This document shows positions 48,718-60,173 of a DNA stretch of 64,000 bases, in pieces. The DNA comes from Pestalotiopsis fici W106-1 (lineage: Eukaryota > Ascomycota > Sordariomycetes > Amphisphaeriales > Sporocadaceae): positions 3,076,593-3,140,592 of the forward strand of contig NW_006917097.1 in assembly GCF_000516985.1 (NCBI RefSeq), read 5' to 3'. The notes beneath the pieces were generated by a model that ran no database searches, was not told the DNA's origin, and worked only from the letters and a program-made list of their open reading frames with translations. Each line of letters starts with the position of its first letter. Within the stretch, counting starts at the first letter, position 1. A program made the position numbers and the translations under genes.

Positions 48718-50798
48718 CTATAGCATCGTGCCAAAGCCATCGTCTTTGGGTATCGGTTTCCGAGGAGTTCCATCCTCGGTGGTGGGCTTGCGATGACGGA
48801 ACGTGAAACCGACAAACAATGACTTGGCCATTTCGTCATCGCGATCTGCCATAGTCTCAAGGGCCTGTTGTTTCTCATGGACCTCTTTGTACTTGGCCAT
48901 GTCAGCTTCATTTGTAAAGTCATCGAAATAGCCGGCGTCCATCTCCGAGTCCAACTCGGGGACGAAGGGTGCCTTTGTCTGCCGGAGCATGTTCCAATCA
49001 ACCTCGCTAAAGTATTGATGCTCGTAGATATCCTTGATATTCGAGAATCGCTTTGATCGCGAGTTGATACAACTATACACATGCAACATGTTAGTTTTTG
49101 TTTGAACCAAAGCAGAGGACAAGGTGTGTTGCAAAGTGCGACTTACGTTGTGATGAAAGACCAGGTGCGGTTGCTGAGAAAGTAGTTGGGATCCTCCCAG
49201 ACGGGGCGCTTGAGCACATCCTTCCAATGCTTGAGGTTTCTCCAAGTCTCGTCGGCAGTAGAACCGGCAAAGGGAGGAAATCCCGTAAGTGCCTCAAACA
49301 ACATGCATCCCAGACTCCAATAGTCAACTGTGAAGTCATACTCGTCTCCTCGCAAGACCTCGGGAGCCATGTAATCAGGCGATCCTACTATGGACTTGGC
49401 GTAATTCACGTCCTTCTCACGCATCGATCGGTAACCGTCCCGGCGCTCTGCTACAGTGCGCTGTTCCATGGGCTTACCGAAGGGAACTTTGGTCTCAGAC
49501 GCCTTTTCAAGCTTGATGCGCATCGATTCAACTCGTGCCGGAGCCAGCATACCGGCCGCCAGTCCAAAATCTGTCAGCTTGACATGGCCGGTCGAATCAA
49601 CCAAGAAGTTCTCTGGCTTGAGATCTCTGTGGATGTAACCTAGCTGGTGCAGAGCATCCACACAGCAGAACATCTCGGCAATGTAGAAGCGGGCATGGCG
49701 GTTCGAGAGAACGCCAGTGTTGTTGAGCAACGTTCTGAAGTCACCACCGGGGACGTACTCCATGGCAAGGTATATGCTCTTGTCGTCCTGGAACGAATAC
49801 AAGAGGCGAACCAGCCATTCGCTCTTGGCAGTCGTGAGAATGTCTCGTTCGGTCAGGACATGGCGCACCTCATCCAGTTTGAAGAGCAGTCGCTTGCTCA
49901 TGACCTTCAAAGCACACACCTCCTTAGTATCCTTCTTTTGAGCGAGGTATACCTGACCGTAGCCGCCTTGTCCAATCTGTGTAAGGATCTGGAAATCGCC
50001 ATGTCGAAGACGAACGCGACGTTTGCGCAGGTTTGCGCGCTCTCGACCACAATACTTCTTCCACAAGTCTCTGTACGTCTCGTCGTTGCCGTCCTCGGGA
50101 GCTGGGTTCTCCTCTCGAAAGGCGTTAAGGCGGTTCTGTCGTGCGCCGACATAGGTGATCTGATCAAAGTAGTAATCGAGAAAGTACAACTGCGTGACAT
50201 TGACCATGCGGCGAACGTTGGGCTTCTTCAACGTCTCTAGCTCCTCGGGTGTAAGGCCTCTGTTTGTGTTGAACTTTTTGTTTGAGCTGGGAGACGGCCT
50301 GTTGAGTTGGTAGAGTTCGTGTCTGGAAATGGCGGCTTGGTTGTGCGTGTATGGAGAGTTGGAACCAATAACGGGAATGCGCGAGGGCGGTGTGTTCTCT
50401 TGGCCCTGCTTCTTCAGAGGACTGCCGGTCGATGCCATGGTCTTGGTCTTGTGGATGACGCTTTGGTCGAGAGGCGGCGAAGAGGTGCCAAAATAGTCAT
50501 CATCTAGAGATTGTAAGTTGCTCTTGGTTGGTGACAAGGGAGCGGCCAGAGTCTGAGGCCGCAGCTTCAAGGGACTCTCAAGTCCAGTGGTAGCGCCAAG
50601 TTTCATGGAACTTTCAAAGGCGACAGGAAGATCATTGGCGCCTGGAGGAATAGTCCGCTTGCTTGGGCTGCCCAGAGGAGTGGAGGGCGGCTCAATGAAG
50701 CTGTTCCGAATCGGAGTGCCAGGTCGCTCCCCAAGAGGGGACTTGGCCTCTTTTGCCCCGCTACCTGGAAACATGTTGGCGATGAAGCTTGCCATCAT
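48718..50798 (-). CDS. DBF2: NDR-family kinase Dbf2/SidB (mitotic exit / septation)
   Basis: Two exons, 49147-50798 and 48718-49072, give 668 residues from the first ATG. After a Ser/Pro-rich N-terminus with proline-directed sites comes an Mob-binding-type helical region (NVRRMVNVTQLYFLDYYFDQ). Kinase motifs: IGQGGYGQV (G-loop ~275), ALKVMSK (Lys ~298), YIHRDLKPENFL, LTDFGL, a ~55-residue insert typical of NDR kinases, and SIVGSPDYMAPE. The C-terminal extension has the hydrophobic motif SLFVGFTF with Thr ~641. Family knowledge: with Mob1 it acts in the mitotic exit/septation initiation network. The frame stays open ~30 codons upstream of this ATG with conserved-looking text (FSEYRKIIGLSPISLAENP), so an extra 5' exon spliced near 50893 is possible. 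Confidence 0.9.
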
Positions 50799-52104
50799 TG
50801 GGTTTTCCGCGAGTGAAATGGGGCTGAGACCAATTATTTTCCGGTACTCGGAGAAGGGGGTTGAAGATGCGGTGTCCAAAGTGCCTGGCCAGGCCTAACG
50901 ACTATGTGGATGCAGTCTGCGTGCTGGTCATGCAGCTGGAGAGACGGTTTGTTTTTGGATGCGCGCGATAGGTGGGCAAGGTAACAACACAGGTGATTGA
51001 CCCAGTCTGATGGAGATGGAGACAAAAGATGTACTGTGAACAGAGAAATGGATGCACACGAGTCGCGGCGGCGAGTCGCAGCAGTGAATGAAAGAAAAGA
51101 ATGCCAAATAACCTGCCGTCCCTGACTTCTCCCGAGAAAAATCTAGTGTTTGATTTCGCCCAGAAGTGATGCTTGGGTTTATGAAGGTTACTACTTGGGC
51201 GTCGTTGGTGGGGACTAGAGGGTGCCGCCGATATGGTGGGGTCAATAGATTGCCTACCCAAGCATTTACCTGCCCAACGTCACAGTCAACACCCGTCGCC
51301 CCAGCAGCGGCCCCTGGGGACGCATCTTCGTTCCACGATCTCGCTAAGCTCTCTAACCGCATTAGTGACTAGCCCTGGGCAAAACACGTTATGACCCCTG
51401 TTCCTCAAGCTCGGGCTCACTGAGCTCAGATCCCACAGTGCTCCTAACAATACCAACGGGCGACGATTTCGAAGCACTAAATAAAGCACTAGGTTCACGT
51501 TGTATTGTCTTCTTTGATGTCCTGCGAACAATATTCCGTACTCGAATGACTTTAAGCTGAATTTGAGATTCCAGTGACGGCATTGGATGTCCACGGGAAA
51601 TTACAGGCACTTGTTGTGCTCGCAAGCTCGGTCTGCCCGCATTTGTTATACCTAGTAATCGGGTTGAGCAGCTGCTAGTATACCTAGTGGAACAAGCACA
51701 ACTGTTGTTCGCATTCTTCACATTGAATAACCAGGCCATTTCTAGGTTCTTCAATCAGTAACCTAAGCCATGAAGAAAAGTCAATACTGCTCGGGATAAT
51801 CATAGCAGTCACAACATGATTTGTGCACCTAGGTAGCTATGATAGGTACAAAACAATAGGCATTGTTTACATGCCATGTACAGTGTACGAATGCAACATG
51901 CATACAGTAACAGCTCCCCACTGACAAGAAGCAAAAAGGCTCCGCAGCCAGTCGGGTTTTATTTGGTCAGCCTTGGCTCATGGAAGGATCGTCCGATCTC
52001 TATCGGAAAAGCTTATCGTAGAGAGCTTCACCCTTACTGTTTTGCGACGTCATCTTCTGTTCCTCTCAACCCCAATTTACTTGCTGCATCCCGGATAACC
52101 CACC
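50799..52104. promoter_or_regulatory. Divergent promoter region, Dbf2 and Wbp11-type gene
   Basis: 1.3 kb. The first ~95 bp may belong to the kinase coding region if a 5' exon exists. No other supported gene. Confidence 0.4.
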
Positions 52105-52985
52105 ATGCCGAAAGAGCGCAACTTCAATCCCGTCCAGGCCCAGCGCAAAGCCGACAAGGCCAAGGAAATCAAGAAGGGTACGTGACTTGGATGCAATTTC
52201 TTTGCTGCTCAAATCAACGACCTACTGACCGACGCGTCTTGACAACAGGAAAGGCTGAAGCCTCAGCTCGCAGGAATGAAAAGCTCGCCAAGCGCAACCC
52301 GGAACGCATACAGAAACAAATCGAAGACCTCAAGAAGATCACCTCTAGCGGCGGCAAGCTCACAAAACATGAAGAATCGCTACTGGAAAGCCTCGAGCGA
52401 GACCTGAAGCAGGTCAAGAAGGCCCGGGAGGCGCTCGGCGACCAAGCACCCACTTTCGGTCGTAATGGCCCGAGGCCTGGAGGCCAGGGCGTACTGGGCA
52501 AAAGACGACGCGACCAGGAGGACGTAACCAGCGACGAAGACGATGTGCCCGAGGACGTGAAAAGAATACCCATGCCGCGGGACACACCCCCACCGATTCC
52601 CAAGGAGATACTGGACCAGTGGTGGGCAAAGAGGCGGGCGAGACGAGCAAATGCCAACGACATACCTTTAGGAGAAGGTAGAGGAGGCGGGGAGCGCCAA
52701 GCTACCAAAGAGCCCTCTGCTCCTGCAGCCCCGGTCGCAGCACAAACAGTATATGAAGCCAAGCCAGTCATTCGTGACCTCAAGAAGGAAGCAGTCAGCG
52801 CATTCATGCCGACAGCAGTGCGAATGAAGATGGAGAAGAGCAAAGGCCGATCTGGACTTATGGAGCCCGACGAAGCAGATCGCTTGGAGCAGGAGGGCTA
52901 TCTTGGCACAACTACAGCAACACCGGCGGCACCAGGTCCACGGACAGTGACGATGGAAGAAGTGGACGACGAGGACGAAGAATGA
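52105..52985 (+). CDS. WW-domain-binding protein 11 (Wbp11) family splicing factor
   Basis: Two exons, 52105-52177 and 52249-52985, give 269 residues. The N-terminus MPKERNFNPVQAQRKADKAK followed by KKGKAEASARRNEKLAKRNP is the conserved Wbp11 domain start, then a charged helix (QIEDLKKITSSGG). The rest is charged and disordered: an RRRDQEDVTSDEDD acidic/basic patch, a Pro-rich PRDTPPPIPKEIL that could bind WW/PQBP1-type partners, and a FMPTAVRMKM motif near the C-terminus that recurs in the family. The tail is acidic (EEVDDEDEE). Family knowledge: Wbp11 proteins act in pre-mRNA splicing in the nucleus. Confidence 0.87.
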
Positions 52986-53813
52986 TCTCTTCATATGGCC
53001 GACAACATGAACTCTTTGGTCCCCTTCCTGCTTCAGCACACATGCTCAATGTTATTGTCCATGGACTATGAATATGATACCCAGGCCTACAAACCTAAAC
53101 GTTTTCAGACCAGATCAAACCAGCGGCTTACTAAAGTCAGTCCTTGTCCCTGGTGCTGCCTATTCTGTATTGATCCTTGCAATCGCCGAAGGATTTTCAA
53201 GGCGATCAGCTGTGAGATCATCGACTTGACGCTCTCGAGGCTGACCAACCATGTCTTGTAATAGGCCATTTTCAGAAAAAAAAAAAAAAGTTAGTGTATA
53301 ATGTAAACTCGCAAGCTATTGGCCAGGGGAAATTTATTTGCATCATCTTGTCGGAGTTGCACGATTTGCCAGGATGTGGTGCAGACTCTCGGAAACCGAA
53401 GAGATGCCTGTACAAGCATGGCTGTACGTAATGGCATTCGAACATTTTATCTTGAGGATTCCAAACCCCCACCCCAGGATCGCGACGAGCTTTCTGCAGT
53501 GGATATCCGCCAGACTGTGGAGTGCGGAGGCGTGCATTAGCCCTAGGACATAACTCCTCCAAGGTGCGCCGACCCCGGACGGAAGCTATTCCTGGGGCCA
53601 AGCCGAAGCCGAACTCTCGGTTAGTGATCCGACAAGGTCTCGAACAATCCTGGAGAAATTCTTTTCTCTGCTCGTCGCCCTTTCTAAGAATGCGCCTTCT
53701 AGTCCAGCCACCAGTCCAACCGGCCTGGGACAAGTCACGATCGTTTACGCTGAACGGGTCCGTCTTTTGAGATCGTCCAGACGCCCTTGCGGTTCTTAGT
53801 CCTTCTCAATATC
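52986..53813. other. Intergenic, no supported gene
   Basis: 828 bp with an A-tract near 53277-53289. Short frames only. Confidence 0.5.
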
Positions 53814-55316
53814 ATGGAAGAAAAAGGGCAAGTTAGCACTGAGCCCCAGAAGGCGGCTGTGGAGAGCCTCTCAAAGCTTCACGCTGATCAAACTAAAGAG
53901 CGACAGACTGATGACCACATCAATGTCAACCCGCAATTATTCGAGGTGCAAGGCGAGCCTGAAGCGATTGGCAACACTTCCGATGCGGCTTCCGACCCGC
54001 AAGCCTTGTTGCAAGATGAGACCTATCCGGAGGGTGGCCTAGAGGCGTGGCTCGTGGTTTTCGGCGCATGGTGCGGACTTGTGAGCTCCCTGGGAGTCAT
54101 GAATACCATTGCCGTCCTCCAGACATACAATGCAGAACACCAACTATCGGACTATAATGAAGGTACCATAGGCTGGATATACTCGATATACACATTTCTG
54201 GCTTTTGGAGGTGGCGTCTATATTGGACCATTGTTTGACAAGTATGGTCCTAGATGGCTCATCATACCTGGAGGCCTGGGGAGCGTTGCTAGTCTGATGC
54301 TTATGAGCATTTGCACTCGTAAGTTTCTATGAATGTTTTCCAATTTATCTTGCAGCAGTCGTGCAAAAATGTTTGGGCACAATGATCAAAGCTAATAAAT
54401 GTCTCCAGAGTATTGGCACTTTGTCCTCGTCTTCTCTCTGCTTAATGGCATCTGTACCTCGCTCGTCTTCACTCCATGTTTTACAGCTGTCGGCCACTTC
54501 TTCAAAGCCAGGCGTGGGCTGGCTACTGGCATCGCGAGTTCAGGCGGCGGCGTCGGCGGTGTGATCTTCCCCCTCATCTTGCAGCGCCTCTTTGATCGTC
54601 TGGGCTGGGCGTGGGGACTTCGGATTGTTGGTTTCATCTGCCTCTTTCTCTCGGCCATATGCAACCTGCTCGTCCATCGGCGACTGCCCGCCGCCCGCAA
54701 TTCGAGCATTCACCCCGACTTCAAGATCTTCAAGGACAAGGCTTTTCTGTTCACCACGATTGGCGTATTCATGCTCGAGTTTGCCCTCTTCATTCCTATT
54801 GCCTATATCTCGTCCTATGCGCTGTACGCCGGCTTCGACCAGGGTATCAGCTTCTACATTCTGACAATCCTGAACGCGTCCTCGGTAGTTGGACGGCTAT
54901 TGCCGGGCTACTGGGCCGACCGGATCGGTCCCTTCAATAGCAACATGATATCCGTTTTCATCACCATTGTGGCCTCGCTCGGCATCTGGCTGCCTGCCGG
55001 CAAGACTCTGCCCGGCCTGGTGATTTTCGCCATTCTATTTGGCTTTGGCACCGGCAGTAATATTTCCATCACGCCCGTGTGCGTTGGGCAGCTGTGCCAT
55101 ACCCAGCAGTACGGCCGCTATTATGCCACTTGCTACACCATCGCTAGTTTTGCATGCCTCATTGGTATCCCCATTGGCGGCAGCCTTGTCACGGCCTGTG
55201 GTGGTAGCTACTGGGGTGTCATAATCTTTACTGGACTCATTGAGGTGCTGAGTTTGATTAGCTTTCAAATTGCCAAGGGATCCTGCGTCGGATGGAATCC
55301 TTGGGTCAAGTTTTGA
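53814..55316 (+). CDS. MFS transporter, monocarboxylate-porter-like
   Basis: Two exons, 53814-54318 and 54409-55316, give 470 residues. A ~75-residue polar N-terminus precedes the fungal MCT-type motif [16 protein letters not shown]. Then follow [20 protein letters not shown], a DKYGPRW loop (motif A-like), [13 protein letters not shown] across the splice, and [20 protein letters not shown], typical of the second-half motif of this family. Around 12 TM segments can be counted. Fungal members are mostly of unknown substrate; riboflavin and carboxylate carriers and cluster transporters are among them. It is convergent to the receptor-like gene downstream. Confidence 0.88.
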
Positions 55317-55811
55317 GCGACCTCATACATTACTGTAGGATTAAGGTGTACATATTATATTAATGAGAACAAGCCACATACACAAAATACGAGACAAAAA
55401 CGCTTTACCTGCCGGATGATTTCGTGAACCGAATGCTCGGACTTTATATTTTTGCAACTATTCAGGGCTCCTATGCTGTGGGTGCTGCTCAACCTGCAAA
55501 TATTGGACGTCAACCGACTCGGTGACACCTCGTTGCAGTAACTTGCAAAATATAGCAAGATACTCTCCTTGACTAGGAGATATCTCCTCAGTATGATACA
55601 ATCCATTGGTTCTTTGACCTCCTCCATTGAGGGCTCGTGAGGTATTCATCCCTAAGACATTGCATTTGGGGCGTCGAAAGGTCTGCGTCCAGACAACAAT
55701 ATCGTGTCATCTTCGTGTCAAACACCCTTGTGGTGCTCAGTTAACACCCCTTTCATAGTCTTCTCTCTATCTGCATCTTCATCTCCATTATTGTCCCCGT
55801 GATTTCTTCTC
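55317..55811. other. Intergenic between convergent genes
   Basis: 495 bp holding two 3' ends. Nothing else is seen. Confidence 0.5.
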
Positions 55812-57421
55812 TTACAAAGTCGGGGGACGATACATGCTGATACGATCAGCCGACTCCTTGCCCATGCCGCTGTCGGCAGTCATGGTGCTGTCGGCCTTGG
55901 TGGGGTGGTGAGAAAGAATCAAGTCATCGTGTCCAGCAGCTGCCGTGGCACCGCCGCCGTCATTGATGAACTCGTGCTCGACGGTCGTGACCACATCGAG
56001 CTGGATGCCCGTCTCGGGAGGGGGAGGGGTGACGCGGATCTCGCGGTGCAGGGACTGCTGGCTCGTGTTGCGCGAGTGGGCGCCCTTCCAGCGCGTCTGG
56101 CCGCCAAGGTTCCACCACCACCATCCACCACCGTGAGAGGATGTGCCGACGACGCCGTCAAGTCCACTGGCGTTATTGGTGGTGCGCCTGCTGGCGGGGC
56201 CATTGATGTGGACAATGTTGCCGTAGCGGCGCGTGATTGGGGTCCGGATGAAAGAAAACTGGTCAAGGCCCGTGTTGCGCATGTCCTCGGGCGTGCTGAA
56301 TAGCATTGTGGTCGACCATAGAATGGTATTCCAAAAGCCGTTGGTGCCCAGGGTCAGACCGGCAATGCAGTAGTATGTCACACTGGGACTGCCTCCGGCA
56401 ACCGTGATGAGACGCGCAATGGCCAAGGGGCTGGTACAGGCAATGTAGATGAAGGGATACACCAGAAATGCCGGATGATGACCCGAAGGAAGATTGGGCT
56501 CGTGGAGCGGTAAGTGTCTTCTAGGCAGGTGTCTTGATGATCTATTCTCGCGCCAGAGAGACCAGAAGACCATGGTGTAAAGTATGATGGTGATGGGGAT
56601 AGATGCGAGGATCCAGGCCCACTCGGCCCAAAGGCGTGCTGAGGCGTACTGAGAGTTGACCCAACACTAAGAGACGAGTTGTTAGCCTTTTATTTCTCCC
56701 ACGTTGATCAAATAAATGAGAAATGAGTATGCCTTACCCAGGTATTGGCTCTGACATACCAGCCTCCTGCATCTCGTCCATTGTTTGTGGCAATGATACC
56801 ACCAGAGGTGAGAAAGACTGACAAAAGCCAGCAGAACGTAATCCAGGTTAATATGAACCATTGAGGTGGTCGCCAGCCTTGGACGACCGAGAGATATGTG
56901 TTGATGGAGATGGACACGAAGAAGATGCTGCTGCTCAAAATACCAATGTTGTTCAGCCAGCCCTGAGCCCAACAGGTGCTCGTGCCGACGTAGATGCCAT
57001 CGCGAATCACCCACTCAAGGTTGAGGGTGTATCCAAGAGCGGTTTGCATCTCGGCCAGCAACAAGTTGTAGATGAGCAGAGGAAAAGGATTGCGAGCTCT
57101 CTTCTCAGAGGAGGTGGTCATGGGAACTGTGTCCGACTTGGAGTCATGACCAACGACAGACTCGTGCATAGAATAGTGTCTGTCACCCAGGTCGATGCTC
57201 TGCTCAATAGAGCCGCGTTGCCGCTGACGTGGGTGACTCCATCTGTCGACGAGATCAGCCAGGAGCTTGTATGTAAGGAAGAGAAATAGGCCGGTGGTCG
57301 AGATGAATGAAATCAGGGCGGCGGTTCCTACGGCAATGAGACCGGTCCTGTGAACATTGGGCAGATGGTATAGGGTGTCGCTCTCGGGCGGCAACGGCGC
57401 ATAGCCACCATCAGATGCCAT
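55812..57421 (-). CDS. Seven-TM GPCR-like integral membrane protein
   Basis: Two exons, 56738-57421 and 55812-56666, give 512 residues. TM1 follows ~25 residues (IAVGTAALISFISTTGLFLF). A long first loop with Ser-rich text precedes PFPLLIYNLLLAEMQTALGY (TM2). TSTCWAQGWLNNIGILSSS leads into TM3 with a conserved Cys, then YLSVVQGWRPPQW, further TMs, and VYPFIYIACTSPLAIARLI plus GFWNTILWSTTMLF as TM6-7. The C-terminal ~190 residues are cytosolic-looking, rich in Gly, Trp, Thr and Ser. The layout resembles the fungal cAMP-receptor-like/Git3-like GPCR classes; ligand and G-protein partner are unknown. Confidence 0.72.
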
Positions 57422-60173
57422 TGTGACGGATATGGATACTAATGGTGTTGTGTATCGCTACTGTTGTTCAAAGCTCCCACAGCAGGTGTGATATCTCAGC
57501 TGGCTGGGATGATGATCTTATGTCAACATTTGATGGAATATTGCCGACTTCCGAGTCGCGAGTCGATAATCGGGATCAGTCGTGCACGATGCCCATCAGT
57601 TGAAGATTTGTGGGGGTTTTGGAGATCAAGACTGGTATGTCCAAGTGAAAGCTTGTTTGCGGTTCGGTGCGCCTTGTTTATGAACGAGCTCTTGGTACTA
57701 ATTCCCTAACTTTGGCGGGGGAGGGCATCACCTGGCCTAGCAGCCACCGTCGAAAGTTTATGGATGTGGGATGGTTGTGAATTCGTAGGCCAAGAAATCC
57801 GAGTAAGTTGCTGCTGAACAAAAGGGAATGGTTGAATGAAATGACAGAATGTGTGAAAAGGCTGACTGGCGCCGGTCGCGATACACTTCGGTGCAGCCTT
57901 GGTATCGAGTCGCCAAAGATTGAGGAAGAGAAGTCGCAGAGAGGTGGGAAACAGATAGCGTGTCCCTTTTGATGAAAGAAAGATTGCAAAAGCAGGAAGA
58001 AACCCTGATGAAAAATTATGTCGAAGACTTCTAGAAAACTTAAAAATAGTTGTGAAAACGATTTTTGGGTTGGCGTAGATGTTGTAAAGCTTTTCTGGTC
58101 CCTTCACACGTGGGCTGACTGCGTTTGCAACTTGACGCGTTCGTGGATTTTCTGAAAGTCCTTGGTGACTCTGCTGCTGCTGCCGCCGCTGGGACAAGAA
58201 CCTGAAACGAGACTAAAGATTTCTTGGTAAACGGATGACCAAAAATGTTTACTCCGAAAGTTAATGGTCTCATCCTTTTGTGGAAGTCATTGATCAAACC
58301 ATCTGGTGGATTTTGGGCGGCAAGTTTGCTGCCTTTGTCTTTCCTTGGATGTGAAAGTGTTCCTTCCTGTTGAACCGCCGGGTCTAGAGTTGCACAAATG
58401 AACACAGCTTAGTATTCATCTATTGAGGCCAAGGCTCATTGCCAGTGACTTTAGTCAAACGGACCGACATGTTCTTGACTATGCGCTCGTTTACTCTCGC
58501 TGTCTCCTTTATGCTGACCATGAGTGTAATCAAATACCGTGCCTGTCAGCCATTGACGGTGTTACGATGTCTACGCCGCCGCCACAAGGCCTGGAACTAT
58601 TGGTATCTTTTCCTTTTCACCAGGATTCAGCTCGTCACTCTGGTTTCTACGTGTCACATGAAAAATCAAATATAACTACTCCTCTTGATCATCTAGTCCA
58701 CCACATGCGCCATCTGATCAACAACAGCCAAGTCGGACAAGCCCGATCGTGTTGCAATCAATCGCTCTGTTTCTGGCATGTCTGGAGTACCAGATGCCTC
58801 AATCGGTGATCCGCGCTTTAAGGCATCTTGCAAACAATCCAATTTGTCACACTCGGCTCCCAGTATGATCTCAGCTGCCTTTTTTCCATGTCCTGTTCCT
58901 TCTCTTGCATGGCTACTTTGCATCTTGTGTAAAATTGGCAGCCAAGCTTCCTGCACTTACGAAACCACTGTATATGCATACCTTTCTTGTATGTAGTTCT
59001 CATGTATACCCTCAATCATTTTGCAATGGTTGAGTACATGAAACTATATCTCCCTTGCCCACGTTTTCGAGCCATCCGCCCCGTGGCAAGGCCGAGCCGC
59101 ATTGACATGGCCCATCATCCGGGCCTTCTTTCTTTCCGTCACCTGTCGTGGCAGCCGGGAAGACATGTCGCCTGCATCGGTCAGCCAGTGATGCGTGACG
59201 TCGTACAAGGTGGGCTGTAGAACCGACGCTTCTGTCAAGGCAAACAAATAACGTGTCAGTAAGCAGGGACTCTGGCCTTGACCCAGCATGATTGTGGACA
59301 GTTCCGATGTGTAGTTCGAGCAAGGTATTGAGATGTCGTATCTCAAGTGCCATCTGCACCTAAACTAGGATACAAAATTACACTCCGCAATATTTCTGAC
59401 CAAAGTCTCGAAAAACGTGATCCACTTTGCAGTGACGAGGGTCAACCTGTGGACGACAATGAATTATAAGAATATTTGATGAGGTCAGGGAGCCGTCCTT
59501 TCCACAATGCAGACTTGTCAACAGCAAGCGATAGGTAGGCATCCAACAGCCACAAGGGTACAATGTTTTGAGTCTTGATGTGTATATTGAAATGCTCACT
59601 ACCAAGCTATTTCTTTTCAGAGCGCTGGTATCCTCAACTCACTATTCCGCGGACGTGCCGCCGTCGAATGATCATGAGACCACGTCTCCTGCTGGGAATA
59701 GCAGACAAATTACGAATCATCCTAGGAATGTAGCACAATGCTCCTCCCATGACTTTGTCATATTATATGCCAAGCTGGCATCTTTTCTCATGTCGCCGTC
59801 GTTATTCTGCCTTCGCAATGTCTCCGCAGCAATAAGAACTGACCGATGTCATTGGCAGGCGTCGACTCGTTGGCAAATGTACCAAAACAGCACAGATCTA
59901 TGTGCCGAACTGCTAACATTGGGTATCGATGCATGCTGGCAAACCAATATCATCCACCTCTTTTCATGAAAATGCTTCAATGCATAAACTATGCCGCAAG
60001 GCAGAAAGAGCTGGGCATAATGCGTATATGAGGAAGGGTTGGTACCACGTCCGCCTAAGACGCGTCCAGGAAATGAGAGGCTTTTGTGAAAGCCAGAAAA
60101 ATAATACTACAAGGCGACGAGTATGTGCAATTGCCGCTTTCTTGTTGCAAAGTTAGTTGAGGGGAAAGCTTGC
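57422..60173. other. 2.75-kb gap with degraded coding-like pieces
   Basis: From 57422 to ~58400 it looks like the long leader and promoter of the receptor-like gene, with short frames only. The rest holds coding-like minus-strand fragments, listed separately, but no intact gene I can support. Confidence 0.4.
58693..59970 (-). pseudogene. Possible gene remnant or unresolved multi-exon gene, family unrecognised
   Basis: Several minus-strand stretches read like protein but are interrupted. The most convincing is 58693-58950, 85 codons plus stop, entered through a plausible acceptor (GTGCAG) with QEAWLPILHKMQ, KKAAEIILGAECDKLDCLQD and LSDLAVVDQMAHVVD. Upstream pieces include VPLWLLDAYLSLAVDKSALW then LPDLIKYSYNSL, ETLVRNIAE, LEIRHLNTLLELHIGTVHNH, and MRKDASLAYNMTKSWEEH. 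They lie in different frames with stops between, and few candidate introns of normal length join them. I do not recognise the family. It may be a decayed gene, or a gene whose introns I have not resolved. Confidence 0.25.

Noticed and set aside
7007..51833. Recurrent palindrome CCTAGG / ACCTAGGT in spacers (e.g. 7007, 7120, 21448, 38705, 45309, 51828)
   Set aside because: About a dozen copies by eye in 64 kb is no more than chance for a six-base site, so no enrichment can be claimed.
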